8,043 nucleotides of DNA, from the NCBI GenBank assembly GCA_003649915.1, contig QMTG01000049.1, positions 1-8,043 on the forward strand, read 5' to 3'. Shown here piece by piece: positions 1-7,150 of this stretch. The stretch comes from Thermoplasmata archaeon. Its GTDB lineage: Archaea; Thermoplasmatota; Thermoplasmata; B31-G17. The notes beneath the pieces are model-generated. The model worked only from the letters and a program-made list of their open reading frames with translations, was not told where the DNA came from and did not search any database. Positions within the stretch are counted from its first letter, which is position 1. Each line of letters starts with the position of its first letter. Made by a program: the position numbers and the translations under genes.

Positions 1-2
1 CA

Positions 3-254
3 TTTGACGCTATAACAAGGGATGAGGAAATCATGATGCTTACAGCGGTCTCAAAGCATGAGAGGGGTATTATTAGGAGGGCAAAGGCTGTTAGGGCGTT
101 TTCCGACGTTGTTGGAAAGGATTCCGTCATATTTGTTGAGAAGTGCAGGCGCATAACTGTAGAAGGAATGCCCGTGATAAGTAGGGACGAGTTAAAAAGC
201 GTGTGCAATAAGGAAAGGCTCGTTGAACTCATAATTGAGAGAAGGGATGGGTAG
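3..254 (+). CDS. C-terminal part of an unrecognised protein, 5' end outside the window
   Basis: The frame is open from the first bases of the window to a TAG stop. The ATGs at 33 and 36 are probably internal, because in-frame sequence continues upstream (FDAITRDEEI precedes the first Met). About 83 residues are visible. They are charged and soluble, with no membrane segment or signal peptide. A helix-rich stretch (RRAKAVRAFSDVVGKDSV) leads to a strand (VIFVEK), and then to EGMPVISRDELKSV. This order weakly recalls the nuclease-like N-terminal domain of archaeal COG1395 predicted regulators, where a strand precedes a 'gIPVIS..TL' segment. That comparison is from memory and is not proof. No HTH domain follows before the stop. 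The next gene begins 6 bases downstream, so the two are probably co-transcribed. Confidence 0.65.
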   Translation, partial: FDAITRDEEIMMLTAVSKHERGIIRRAKAVRAFSDVVGKDSVIFVEKCRRITVEGMPVISRDELKSVCNKERLVELIIERRDG

Positions 255-260
255 TGTTCC

Positions 261-881
261 ATGCGACCACTTTACACAATTGGAGACAGAGGGCTTGTAG
301 TGGGCATTGCTGACGAGCATGATGATAAAAAAGTGCTGAGAATTTTTGAGGAAATCCATCCTGAGATTGTGGGTGTGGCGATTGCTGAGGAAGACTTGTA
401 TTATGTATCCTCAGTTAATAAAGCAGAGGGCACCGAGAACAAGCACGGAAGTGATGAGTGTGAAATGAGTGGCATGGTCAGCAGCATATCTGGCGACATA
501 GCCGAACTTTGTTCAGCCAAGGGCATCAAGATTGTACCCCTCTATCCAAACTGGGAAGAGTATATGAACATGTTCTGCCAGTGCGTTGGCGGGCTAGACC
601 TCATAATTTATTCAATGGCTGCGAGAAGAATGCATAAAAAGGCAATGCGTAAGGCGCGTTCAGAGTATGAATATAGGATATTAATGCGCAATTTTAGGAT
701 GCGTATAAAGGGCTATGGAAAACTTGAAAAAATGGTATGCAATCATATCGCACGCATTATCTGGGAGAAAATCCTGAACTTTGATAAAAGGTTCGTAATT
801 TTTCTTGACTATGAAAGGGTGGATAACGTAGTCGATATTTTGCGTAGAGAATACTCCATTCATATCTCGCCAATACAGTGA
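261..881 (+). CDS. Hypothetical 206-aa protein, possibly a divergent TraB-fold protein
   Basis: A complete 206-residue frame runs from ATG to TGA. The start is the only ATG/GTG/TTG option after the in-frame TAG at 252-254. The Shine-Dalgarno sequence is weak (a purine-rich GGGATGGG stretch at 244-251). There is no signal peptide or membrane segment. The layout resembles the TraB/PrgY fold: an N-terminal strand-helix-strand (LVVGIADEH then VLRIFEEIHPEIVGVAI, residues 12-41), a middle 'AELCSAKGIKIVPL' segment (81-94), and a C-terminal helix-strand-helix (IARIIWEKILNFDKRFVIFLD, residues 163-183, then VDNVVDILRRE, 187-197). The residues normally conserved in TraB (GTAHVS, the glutamate of VELD, the late GAGH) are not kept, so any catalytic activity is doubtful. 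Residues 50-75 look like a low-conservation linker. The family assignment is an inference. That it is a real gene is supported by its length, by tight spacing to the upstream gene, and by T-runs after its stop. Confidence 0.7.
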   Translation: MRPLYTIGDRGLVVGIADEHDDKKVLRIFEEIHPEIVGVAIAEEDLYYVSSVNKAEGTENKHGSDECEMSGMVSSISGDIAELCSAKGIKIVPLYPNWEEYMNMFCQCVGGLDLIIYSMAARRMHKKAMRKARSEYEYRILMRNFRMRIKGYGKLEKMVCNHIARIIWEKILNFDKRFVIFLDYERVDNVVDILRREYSIHISPIQ

Positions 882-965
882 GTAATTTGCTTTAAACATC
901 TCATGCCTACGCATTCATACCCCTAGTGCAAATGATCAATCTTTGTGAATCAATCCGAAAAGGCA

Positions 966-998
966 TTTTTTTAATAGCAAACTTTAAGCAACATTTTT
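966..998 (+). terminator. Tandem T-runs ending the plus-strand pair
   Basis: A run of seven T (966-972) and a run of five T (994-998) lie 85-117 bases after the stop of the 206-aa gene, in AT-rich DNA between convergent genes. Archaeal RNA polymerase stops at such T-tracts without needing a hairpin, and no strong stem is visible here. Confidence 0.45.
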
Positions 999-1054
999 AA
1001 CCACGCCAATGCGATCCTATGTGCGCTACTTCATACCTCACACTCAAGATGAAT

Positions 1055-1060
1055 AAAAAA
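1055..1060 (-). terminator. T-tract after the SAM synthetase gene
   Basis: Read on the minus strand, six T follow the TAG stop of the SAM synthetase gene by about 23 bases. This fits an archaeal U-tract terminator. Only a poor stem could form just upstream (around 1061-1075). Confidence 0.45.
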
Positions 1061-1083
1061 TGGTATTGGCCGGAGATCAAATA

Positions 1084-2280
1084 CTAAAACACCTGTATTC
1101 TTCCCTCCACTATGTCCATGGTGAGTTGCCCAATATTGCTTATCTGCTCCTCAGCAACATCCCTAGCCATCTTTGCAGCCTTTGAAAAACTGGCGTTTGG
1201 CGCCATCATGAGTTTAACATTGGCCATGAACGGCTCCGTTATAGGTCTTCCTATTTGCGATAGTAGCCACACATAAGCCTCTAGCACATCTCCCCCACCC
1301 TCTTCCACAATCTTCCTTGCAATTTGCAGGGATAGTATGTTATACAGTTTGCCCACATGCGTGACAGGGTTTTTGCCTGCTGCTGCCTCCATACTCATTG
1401 GCCTATACGGGGTTATGAGACCATAGACCCTGTTTCCCCTTCCCACACTGCCATCATCGCCGTTCTCCATTGAGAGACCCGTAACCGTTAGATAATATAT
1501 TCCCTTCTTGTAATCATCAGCCGTGTTTATGTGAAGGTTCACCTGCCTGTTTGTAAACTTTGATGAGTAATCAAGGAGTTTTTCCCTGAGCTCGGAAAGC
1601 ACACTCAAATAATGGTCGCGATCATCAACGTACTTTGACACAAACGCTACGGCAACGGTTACATTAATCTCATCACCGTGCCTGCAGGTCATGACTTTAA
1701 CATCCTCGCCCAATTCCTTGAGTTCATTCTTCAGCGGGCCGTTTATATATCTCTCTATCTCATATGTGAGCCTCTCCGCCTCGGAGAACGGGGCAAAGCC
1801 CACACCGAAGGATGTGTCATTAGCCAGATATCTCTTGGTATCGTAAACCGCCCTCAGGTCTGCAGAGCCTTTCCCTATTCTGCAGTCAATCATTACATCC
1901 ATGTTTATATCCAGATTTGGAAAGTTATTGCGAAGATACTCCCTAGCCGCCCTAACAGCTGTTGTTCTGTAGGGAAGGCGCTCACCTTCTACCTCTGTCA
2001 CAGCCCTTCCAACAAGGAGAATGTAAACTGGCTCGATAACTTCACCGCCCCCGAACCTTGGGATGGACTGGCCACCAACTATTTGCGTTTCATCAGTATT
2101 GTGGTGAAAAATCCAGCCGTATCTATCCAGATACATTTTGCAAAGAGCCCTGCTCACACTCTCCGCCAAACCGTCAGCAACGCTATCCGGATGGCCGAGG
2201 CCTTTTCTCGCAACAATTTCTGTCTTACGCTCCTCCATTGGAAGTGCCTCGTACCTTTCAACTTTTATATTTCCTGCCAT
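1084..2280 (-). CDS. mat: Archaeal-type S-adenosylmethionine synthetase (methionine adenosyltransferase)
   Basis: The enzyme makes S-adenosylmethionine from methionine and ATP, releasing phosphate and pyrophosphate, in the cytoplasm (EC 2.5.1.6). It is the archaeal family (COG1812), which is very different from bacterial MetK. Motifs from the chosen start are RKGLGHPDSVADGLAE (25-40), HHNTDETQIVGGQ (59-71), PRFGGGE (74-80), FGVGFAP (158-164), and GDDGSVGRGNRVYGLITP (274-291) followed by RPMSMEAAAGKNPVTHVGK (293-311). The 398-residue length matches the family, usually about 400. A longer frame starts at ATG 2289, but GGAGG (2290-2294) touches that codon. ATG 2280 sits 9 bases from the GGAGG and gives the expected MAGNIKVERYE start. 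It follows MarC by 160 bases and has its own TATA box, so it is probably a separate transcription unit. All recognisable motifs are intact. Confidence 0.97.
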   Translation of the reverse strand: MAGNIKVERYEALPMEERKTEIVARKGLGHPDSVADGLAESVSRALCKMYLDRYGWIFHHNTDETQIVGGQSIPRFGGGEVIEPVYILLVGRAVTEVEGERLPYRTTAVRAAREYLRNNFPNLDINMDVMIDCRIGKGSADLRAVYDTKRYLANDTSFGVGFAPFSEAERLTYEIERYINGPLKNELKELGEDVKVMTCRHGDEINVTVAVAFVSKYVDDRDHYLSVLSELREKLLDYSSKFTNRQVNLHINTADDYKKGIYYLTVTGLSMENGDDGSVGRGNRVYGLITPYRPMSMEAAAGKNPVTHVGKLYNILSLQIARKIVEEGGGDVLEAYVWLLSQIGRPITEPFMANVKLMMAPNASFSKAAKMARDVAEEQISNIGQLTMDIVEGRIQVF

Positions 2281-2289
2281 TTTTGTCAT

Positions 2290-2294
2290 CCTCC
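2290..2294 (-). promoter_or_regulatory. Shine-Dalgarno site that fixes the SAM synthetase start
   Basis: GGAGG on the minus strand ends 9 bases before ATG 2280 and 0 bases before ATG 2289. The upstream ATG cannot be served by this site, so the shorter protein is preferred. Confidence 0.75.
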
Positions 2295-2318
2295 AGGCAT
2301 GTAATGAGCAAGTAATCA

Positions 2319-2336
2319 GGGTTTACGCTTTAACCC
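2319..2336 (-). repeat. Short inverted repeat in the SAM synthetase promoter/leader
   Basis: GGGTTAAAGCGTAAACCC (minus strand) has perfect 5-bp arms, GGGTT and AACCC, around 8 bases. It lies 18-35 bases downstream of the TATA box, so it straddles the expected transcription start. It could be a repressor operator or a small leader hairpin. It could also be chance, since the arms are short. Confidence 0.35.
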
Positions 2337-2353
2337 TTTCACTATCAGGAGGA

Positions 2354-2361
2354 ATTTATAA
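2354..2361 (-). promoter_or_regulatory. TATA box of the SAM synthetase gene
   Basis: TTATAAAT on the minus strand lies 73 bases before the chosen start codon. It would place transcription initiation near 2330 and give a leader of about 50 bases. A purine-rich BRE is not obvious immediately upstream (TTGTG). Confidence 0.5.
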
Positions 2362-2440
2362 CACAATCTTAAAACTTTCGTGTTTTTTACCTCGAAGGTT
2401 ATCGCAACACACAATTATTCCGCGCAATCGCACGAATACC

Positions 2441-3079
2441 CTACTTTAGAATCCCCCACTGGCGAAGGAGCATATCAGTTCCATCAACAAACATTTGAAC
2501 ACCAACAGCAAGCCCTATAATTCCCATGATCCTTAGCATGGCATAGCACGCTATCCTTCCAACTTTTTCTGATATTACCTCTGCAAAAATAAGCATGAAA
2601 AGGGTTATCAGGCATATTACTGCTATTGCAGCAAGCACCATTATTGCCTCCCAAACACCAGGAGCTATTGACATGAATGTTATTACAGTGACTATTGACC
2701 CAGGGCCTGATATCATGGGGATAGCCAAGGGAACAATACCCACATCCTTCTTTGCGCTCAGCTCGCTAATCTCCTTGTCCGACGTTTTGGTTCTCGGAAT
2801 TTGCCCCTGTATCATATCATATCCCATCTTGAGCAGTATTATTGCACCAACTATATGTAGCGAAGCTGGCCGAACACCAAGTGCCATGAAGACATACCTA
2901 CCCAAGATGGCAAAACCCATAAGTATTGAGAAACTCACATATACGGCTATTGTTATAATTTCAACTTTTTCTTCCCTAGTAAAACCCTGAGTTATCAGGG
3001 GGAAATATATGAGTTTTGTGATCGGGTTTACAACAACAAATATTGAGGAAAACGCCGATATTACAAAGCCCCAGTTCAT
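2441..3079 (-). CDS. MarC family (UPF0056) integral membrane protein
   Basis: This is a 212-residue multi-pass membrane protein of the MarC family. Members have about six transmembrane helices and no firmly established substrate; the name comes from a disproved link to multiple antibiotic resistance. Hydrophobic segments lie at about 5-29, 42-66, 71-92, 113-137, 143-167 and 178-198. Family hallmarks are NPI (18-20) near the start of the first helix and PLAIPMISGPGSIVTVI (117-133) opening the fourth. A polar loop (QIPRTKTSDKEISELSAKKD, 93-112) separates the two halves. The length is typical. The ATG follows the dehydrogenase stop by 17 bases, with GGAAGGGAT as a likely ribosome site. It is probably the last gene of the amino-sugar operon. 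No strong T-tract follows its TAG stop before the SAM synthetase promoter. Confidence 0.93.
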   Translation of the reverse strand: MNWGFVISAFSSIFVVVNPITKLIYFPLITQGFTREEKVEIITIAVYVSFSILMGFAILGRYVFMALGVRPASLHIVGAIILLKMGYDMIQGQIPRTKTSDKEISELSAKKDVGIVPLAIPMISGPGSIVTVITFMSIAPGVWEAIMVLAAIAVICLITLFMLIFAEVISEKVGRIACYAMLRIMGIIGLAVGVQMFVDGTDMLLRQWGILK

Positions 3080-3096
3080 AGTGCTATCCCTTCCGC

Positions 3097-4104
3097 TTAA
3101 GTTCTTGAATCAATCTCCACAACTTCTCCAGTGTTCAGTGATTCTATGGCAGAGAATGCGACGGCCATGGTCTTAACAGCATCCTCTCCACTGACAAGAG
3201 GTCTTCTTTTTTCTTCAATTGCGCCGAGAAAATCGTGAAGTTCATTCTTAAGAGGTTCTTCCTTCTTAAGCGAAAACTCACGTATGTTGTACTCAAACGG
3301 CACTCTAAAAAGGTCCATGGAGTCATGCTCCATAACCCTTGCCTCAGAGACGCGAACACTCTGCTTTATGTAATCTATCTCAACGTAATTTTGCGTGCAC
3401 GTCAGCCAGAGCTTTCTCACCTTCATAGGCGTAAGCCAGTTTGCCTCAACATATCCGACAACTCCATTCCTGAATTTTAAGGTTATGGATGCGTGCGTCT
3501 CATAAGCGCTCTCTCCATTCCTTCCGCCAACCGTGTAAACGCTTACAACATCGCTTCCAACTAGATATCTCATAATATCAATATCATGCACTGCCAAGTC
3601 TAGGATAACACCAACGTCCCTTATCCTGGATGGGAATGAACTCACCCTTCGCGATGATGCGGATATTATTTTTCCAAGTTTTTTATTCCGCAACCCCTCC
3701 TTTACAAACCTTACCACAGGGTTGTGTCTCTCTATAAAGCCCACTGCCAGCACAATCCCGGCGCTTTTTGCTAATGAGACAAGATTTTCTGCCTCTTCCA
3801 TATCCAAGCATAGGGGTTTTTCCACAAGAACGTGCTTTCCATGGTCTATGAAATCCTTAGCCACAGTATAGTGGTACTTGGTAGGTACTGCTATGCTCAC
3901 AGCATCGATGTTCATGTTGAGTAGATCATGGTAGTCCTTGTACCACATCACACCCAATCGCTCTGCAACTTCCTTTCCCTGCTTTTCATTAATATCGGCG
4001 ACAGCGATCAAGTTTGCAATCTCAGAATAGACCCTTGCATGGTTCTTTCCCATGGAGCCCACACCCACGACTGCCACATTTATTTCATGTTTTTTCATTT
4101 CCAT
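3097..4104 (-). CDS. Gfo/Idh/MocA NAD-dependent dehydrogenase, likely UDP-GlcNAc 3-dehydrogenase
   Basis: This is a two-domain sugar oxidoreductase. The N-terminal Rossmann fold shows GVGSMGKNH (14-22) and the family EKP motif (95-97, catalytic lysine 96). The C-terminal sheet domain carries DLAVHDIDIMRYL (169-181), whose histidine 173 is the expected catalytic partner. The GxGxMGKNH form and the 335-residue length resemble UDP-N-acetylglucosamine 3-dehydrogenases of methanogens (MMP0352 type), which make 3-keto-UDP-GlcNAc for a diamino sugar. Its position directly after glmS and a glmU-like gene supports a UDP-GlcNAc substrate. The partner aminotransferase is not in this window, so the substrate is inferred. 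Start choice is open. GTG 4110 overlaps the GAGGTGG ribosome site. ATG 4104 lies 5 bases from GAGG and ATG 4098 lies 11 bases from it. Starting at 4098 would give MKKHEINVAVVG, 333 residues. An inositol or other sugar dehydrogenase cannot be excluded. Confidence 0.9.
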   Translation of the reverse strand: MEMKKHEINVAVVGVGSMGKNHARVYSEIANLIAVADINEKQGKEVAERLGVMWYKDYHDLLNMNIDAVSIAVPTKYHYTVAKDFIDHGKHVLVEKPLCLDMEEAENLVSLAKSAGIVLAVGFIERHNPVVRFVKEGLRNKKLGKIISASSRRVSSFPSRIRDVGVILDLAVHDIDIMRYLVGSDVVSVYTVGGRNGESAYETHASITLKFRNGVVGYVEANWLTPMKVRKLWLTCTQNYVEIDYIKQSVRVSEARVMEHDSMDLFRVPFEYNIREFSLKKEEPLKNELHDFLGAIEEKRRPLVSGEDAVKTMAVAFSAIESLNTGEVVEIDSRT

Positions 4105-4106
4105 AA

Positions 4107-4113
4107 CCACCTC
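4107..4113 (-). promoter_or_regulatory. Ribosome site of the dehydrogenase, overlapping the glmS stop
   Basis: GAGGTGG on the minus strand overlaps the last codons of glmS: the TGA stop is at 4112-4114. This suggests translational coupling of the two genes. It excludes GTG 4110 as a start because that codon lies inside the site. Confidence 0.55.
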
Positions 4114-5899
4114 ATTCCACAGTCACACTTTTTGCCAAGTTTCTGGGCTTGTCTATGGGGCATCCTCTATCTTTTGCCACATAGTATGCAAGGAGTTGCA
4201 GCGCCACGATAACGGGCACTGGAGAGAGCACAGGCTCCACCTCTGGGACATAAATGACATCATCAACGAATTTTTGAATGTTTCTATCTCCATCAAAAGC
4301 CACGCCGAGGACTGGGGAAGAGCGCGCGCTCACTTCCCTAATGTTTCCAATCATCTTGTCGTACGTGTGGTCCTTAACCGCGATTGCAACTATCGGGGTC
4401 TTTTCTGTGAGAAGTGCCAGTGGGCCGTGCTTGAGTTCTCCTGCGGGATATCCTTCCGCATGTATATACGATATTTCCTTCATCTTAAGGGCTCCTTCAA
4501 GGGCTATTGGGTAGTTTATATGCCTCCCTATGAAGAATGCACTGTGCACGCCGTCGAACATCTCCACTTTTCTCTTTATAATATCTGCCCTATCAAGCAC
4601 CTGAGCAACGTTGTGAGGTAGAAGGCGGAGTTTGTTTTTGTATTCCTCTATTTCCCCTGGTGTTAGAGCACCACGCTCTTCAGCAGCCCTTAGTGCTATC
4701 AGATACAAAGTTATGAGTTGGGTGGTGAAACTCTTTGTCGCAGCAACACCTATCTCTATTCCCGCCCTCGTATATATAACTGCGTCAGCCTCCCTAGTTA
4801 AACTGCTACCCATAACGTTTGTTATCGCTACAGTCCTTGCCCCTCTTCTCCTAGCCTCCCTTGCCGCTGCCAATGTGTCTGCGGTCTCACCGCTCTGAGA
4901 TATGAGAATGACTAGGGAGTCCTCCGATTCCTTGGAAGAATACCTGTACTCCGACGCCATCTCCGCAATCACAGGCACATCTGCGATCCCCTCAATTATA
5001 TACTTCCCAACGAGCCCGGCATGATACGATGTACCGCACCCGATAATCTTTATTATATCGTAGTCTGCAAGGACAATTCCGTTTAACTCTAACTCTGCAA
5101 TCCTGCCAAGCAAGGAGTCACGTATCGCTCTGGGCTGTTCAAATATTTCTTTTAGCATGAAGTGCTCATACCCACCCTTTTCCGCATCCTCAATGCTGAG
5201 GTCAACCTCTACGCAATCCCGCTGCACAATATTACCCTCAGAGTCGTATATTCTAACACCGTCCTTTCTGACGTCCACGAACTCTCCGTCCATCACGTAC
5301 ATGACACGCCTCGTATACTTGAGCAGGGCAGGTATATCCGAGGCGACAAAGTTTTCCCCCTCAGCCACACCGACAATTAATGGATTCTCCTTTCTTGCCG
5401 CCACAAGCCTTTCCTCATTCTTGGATATTGCAACTATGGCGTAAGTTCCTCTCAGTTTCTTAACAGCCTCCATGCATGCTTTAAGCAAATCCCCATTATA
5501 CGATTCCTCAATCAAGTGTGGAATAACCTCTGTATCGGTCTCGGATGTGAATTTATGTCCTCTTGCCATAAGTTCCTCCTTCAGCTCTCTGTAATTCTCA
5601 ATTATGCCATTGTGTACCACTGCAATCTCGCCTTTGCAGTCCACCATGGGATGCGCGTTGTAGTCTGTCGGCTTGCCGTGTGTTGCCCATCTCGTATGTG
5701 CGATTCCAAAATTGCCATCAATGTTTGGAAGCATTTTTTCGAGTTTGTCTATTGTTCCTTCAGTCTTATAAACATACAAATCACTACCTATTACTGCAAT
5801 GCCCGCTGAGTCGTAACCCCTATACTCTAATTTTTTGAGCGAGGCAATTAGCGGGTCTATCGCCCTTCGCCACCCTATGTATCCGACAATTCCGCACAT
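4112..5899 (-). CDS. glmS: Glutamine-fructose-6-phosphate aminotransferase (isomerizing)
   Basis: The enzyme makes glucosamine-6-phosphate from fructose-6-phosphate and glutamine, the first step towards UDP-GlcNAc (EC 2.6.1.16), in the cytoplasm. The 595-residue protein has the full three-part layout. The N-terminal class II glutaminase has the Cys2 nucleophile (MCGIVGYIG), RGYDSAG (27-33), HTRWATHG (68-75), HNGIIENY (96-103) and TDTEVI (121-126). The linker KEIFEQP (250-256) leads to the first SIS domain, with GCGTS (287-291), SQSGET (334-339) and ATKSFTTQ (387-394). The second SIS domain has EGALKMKEISYIHAEGYPAG (468-487), then ELKHGP (488-493), and the invariant tail DKPRNLAKSVTVE (583-595), which includes the active-site lysine. 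No key residue is missing. The ATG follows the upstream gene's TAA by 4 bases, and GGTG (5907-5910) is the ribosome site. No glmS-ribozyme-like leader is possible because the gap is so short. Confidence 0.98.
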   Translation of the reverse strand: MCGIVGYIGWRRAIDPLIASLKKLEYRGYDSAGIAVIGSDLYVYKTEGTIDKLEKMLPNIDGNFGIAHTRWATHGKPTDYNAHPMVDCKGEIAVVHNGIIENYRELKEELMARGHKFTSETDTEVIPHLIEESYNGDLLKACMEAVKKLRGTYAIVAISKNEERLVAARKENPLIVGVAEGENFVASDIPALLKYTRRVMYVMDGEFVDVRKDGVRIYDSEGNIVQRDCVEVDLSIEDAEKGGYEHFMLKEIFEQPRAIRDSLLGRIAELELNGIVLADYDIIKIIGCGTSYHAGLVGKYIIEGIADVPVIAEMASEYRYSSKESEDSLVILISQSGETADTLAAAREARRRGARTVAITNVMGSSLTREADAVIYTRAGIEIGVAATKSFTTQLITLYLIALRAAEERGALTPGEIEEYKNKLRLLPHNVAQVLDRADIIKRKVEMFDGVHSAFFIGRHINYPIALEGALKMKEISYIHAEGYPAGELKHGPLALLTEKTPIVAIAVKDHTYDKMIGNIREVSARSSPVLGVAFDGDRNIQKFVDDVIYVPEVEPVLSPVPVIVALQLLAYYVAKDRGCPIDKPRNLAKSVTVE

Positions 5900-5903
5900 A
5901 TTT

Positions 5904-7097
5904 TTACACCACTATACTGCCGTCTTCAATTGTCCCGCTTATCACCCTTAGGGGTTTTACCTTGCAGTACGCACCCACAATAGCGCCGGGCATGATGACA
6001 CAGTTGCTCATTATCTTGCATCCTTCCCCAACCATTGCTCCCGTGCTCTCAAGATTGAAGACCTCGTCGCCAAAAACAACCGTTGCACTTGAGGAAGGGC
6101 AGCGCACACCTGAGCCCAGAACACTGCCCCATCCTATCACACTCCTTGATATGTGTGAGGAGGTTCCTACTATGGATTCATCAAATATCACGGATTCCTC
6201 AACAGTACTGTTTGCCATTATCGTGACATCGTTTCCTATGACACTACCCCCTGAAATGTAAACGTTAGGCCCTATTTCACACCCCTCACCTATTATCACA
6301 GGCCCTCTAATATAACACCCCGAACGAATAACTGTATCTTTTCCAATCACAACCCTGCCCTTAATTACCGCATTTCTCTCAACATCACCCTCTATCCTCC
6401 TGCTAATACCAGTAAGTGCATGGGCGTTGGCTTCAACAATATCCCACGGATATACAATATCCCTCCACCCGCTCCCAACTCTTTCCCACCTAATCTTAGT
6501 ACCAGTCTTGATCATGTGCGAAAGAACATGGGATATTCCGTACTTTCCCTCTTCAATACACTGTGGTATATAGTCAAATATTTCGCTTGTAAGTTTGTAT
6601 ATTCCAGTGTTTATCAGCCTCATCTCAGCCCTCTCAGGCTTCTCTATTATGTCAATAACGTACTCGTTTTTATGCAAAACAACACCATACTTCGACGGAA
6701 TATCACTCTCCGTCACACCCACAGTTATTGCCTCCGATTTAATCACAGGTTGGAGGTTTTCGCTCCCCACAATATTGTCTCCTGCGAGTACAAGAAACTC
6801 ATCACTATCTAAAGCATCCTTTGCTGTGAGAAGTGCGTGGGCTGTTCCCAGCTGCTTTTTTTGCACAACATATTCAATCCTAACATTGTACGCCCCTCCG
6901 TTGCCAAAGTATGACATAACACTCTCCTTTTTATACCCAACAACCATAATTATGTCCCTTATCCCTGTCTCAGCCAATGCCCGGACAACATATTCCACTA
7001 TTGGCTTGTTGGCAATCTCAATCATGACTTTCGGCCTAGAAACAGTAAAGGGTCTGAGTCTCAACCCTTCGCCGGCGGCTAGCACCACTGCTTCCAT
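5904..7097 (-). CDS. Bifunctional sugar-1-phosphate nucleotidyltransferase/acetyltransferase (archaeal GlmU-like)
   Basis: It probably acetylates glucosamine-1-P and couples GlcNAc-1-P to UTP, giving UDP-GlcNAc. Archaeal relatives such as Sulfolobus ST0452 also use glucose-1-P and dTTP, so specificity is not certain. The N-terminal nucleotidyltransferase domain (1-230) shows LAAGEGLRLRPFT (6-18), RPK (21-23), QLGTAHAL (82-89), metal-binding GDN (106-108), EKP (152-154), NTGIY (163-167) and WRDIVYPWDI (211-220). The C-terminal left-handed beta-helix (about 236-397) is built of hexapeptide repeats such as VIIGEGCEIGPNVYISG. At 397 residues it matches the archaeal fused form (about 400) and is shorter than bacterial GlmU. 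A longer frame would start at TTG 7115, but GGAGG (7107-7111) lies 9 bases before ATG 7097, and MEAVVLAAGEG is the usual start. It is the first gene of the operon, followed 4 bases later by glmS. Confidence 0.94.
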   Translation of the reverse strand: MEAVVLAAGEGLRLRPFTVSRPKVMIEIANKPIVEYVVRALAETGIRDIIMVVGYKKESVMSYFGNGGAYNVRIEYVVQKKQLGTAHALLTAKDALDSDEFLVLAGDNIVGSENLQPVIKSEAITVGVTESDIPSKYGVVLHKNEYVIDIIEKPERAEMRLINTGIYKLTSEIFDYIPQCIEEGKYGISHVLSHMIKTGTKIRWERVGSGWRDIVYPWDIVEANAHALTGISRRIEGDVERNAVIKGRVVIGKDTVIRSGCYIRGPVIIGEGCEIGPNVYISGGSVIGNDVTIMANSTVEESVIFDESIVGTSSHISRSVIGWGSVLGSGVRCPSSSATVVFGDEVFNLESTGAMVGEGCKIMSNCVIMPGAIVGAYCKVKPLRVISGTIEDGSIVV

Positions 7098-7106
7098 TGC
7101 CCTTCT

Positions 7107-7111
7107 CCTCC
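7107..7111 (-). promoter_or_regulatory. Shine-Dalgarno site that fixes the GlmU-like start
   Basis: GGAGG on the minus strand is 9 bases before ATG 7097, the same spacing as at the SAM synthetase gene. This favours ATG 7097 over the in-frame TTG at 7115. Confidence 0.75.
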
Positions 7112-7141
7112 CCAAATCTCACATACTAATTTTCCTACCAC

Positions 7142-7150
7142 ATTATATAT
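7142..7150 (-). promoter_or_regulatory. Probable TATA box of the amino-sugar operon
   Basis: ATATATAAT (minus strand, within AAGATATATAATG) lies 45 bases before the GlmU-like ATG. Initiation would be near 7120, giving a leader of about 20 bases that just contains the GGAGG site. A second TATA-like stretch, TTATATATAGG at about 7172-7182, could serve a longer transcript. Confidence 0.5.

Noticed and set aside
681..914. 77-codon minus-strand frame opposite the 206-aa gene
   Set aside because: It is antisense to a longer frame that has a good neighbour arrangement, and it has no recognisable domain.
1678..2449. Long plus-strand frames opposite the SAM synthetase gene
   Set aside because: They are antisense to a clearly conserved protein, have Cys/His-rich random composition and no ribosome sites.
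4112..5960. glmS ribozyme or riboswitch in the leader
   Set aside because: Only 4 bases separate glmS from the upstream gene, and glmS ribozymes are bacterial elements in long leaders.
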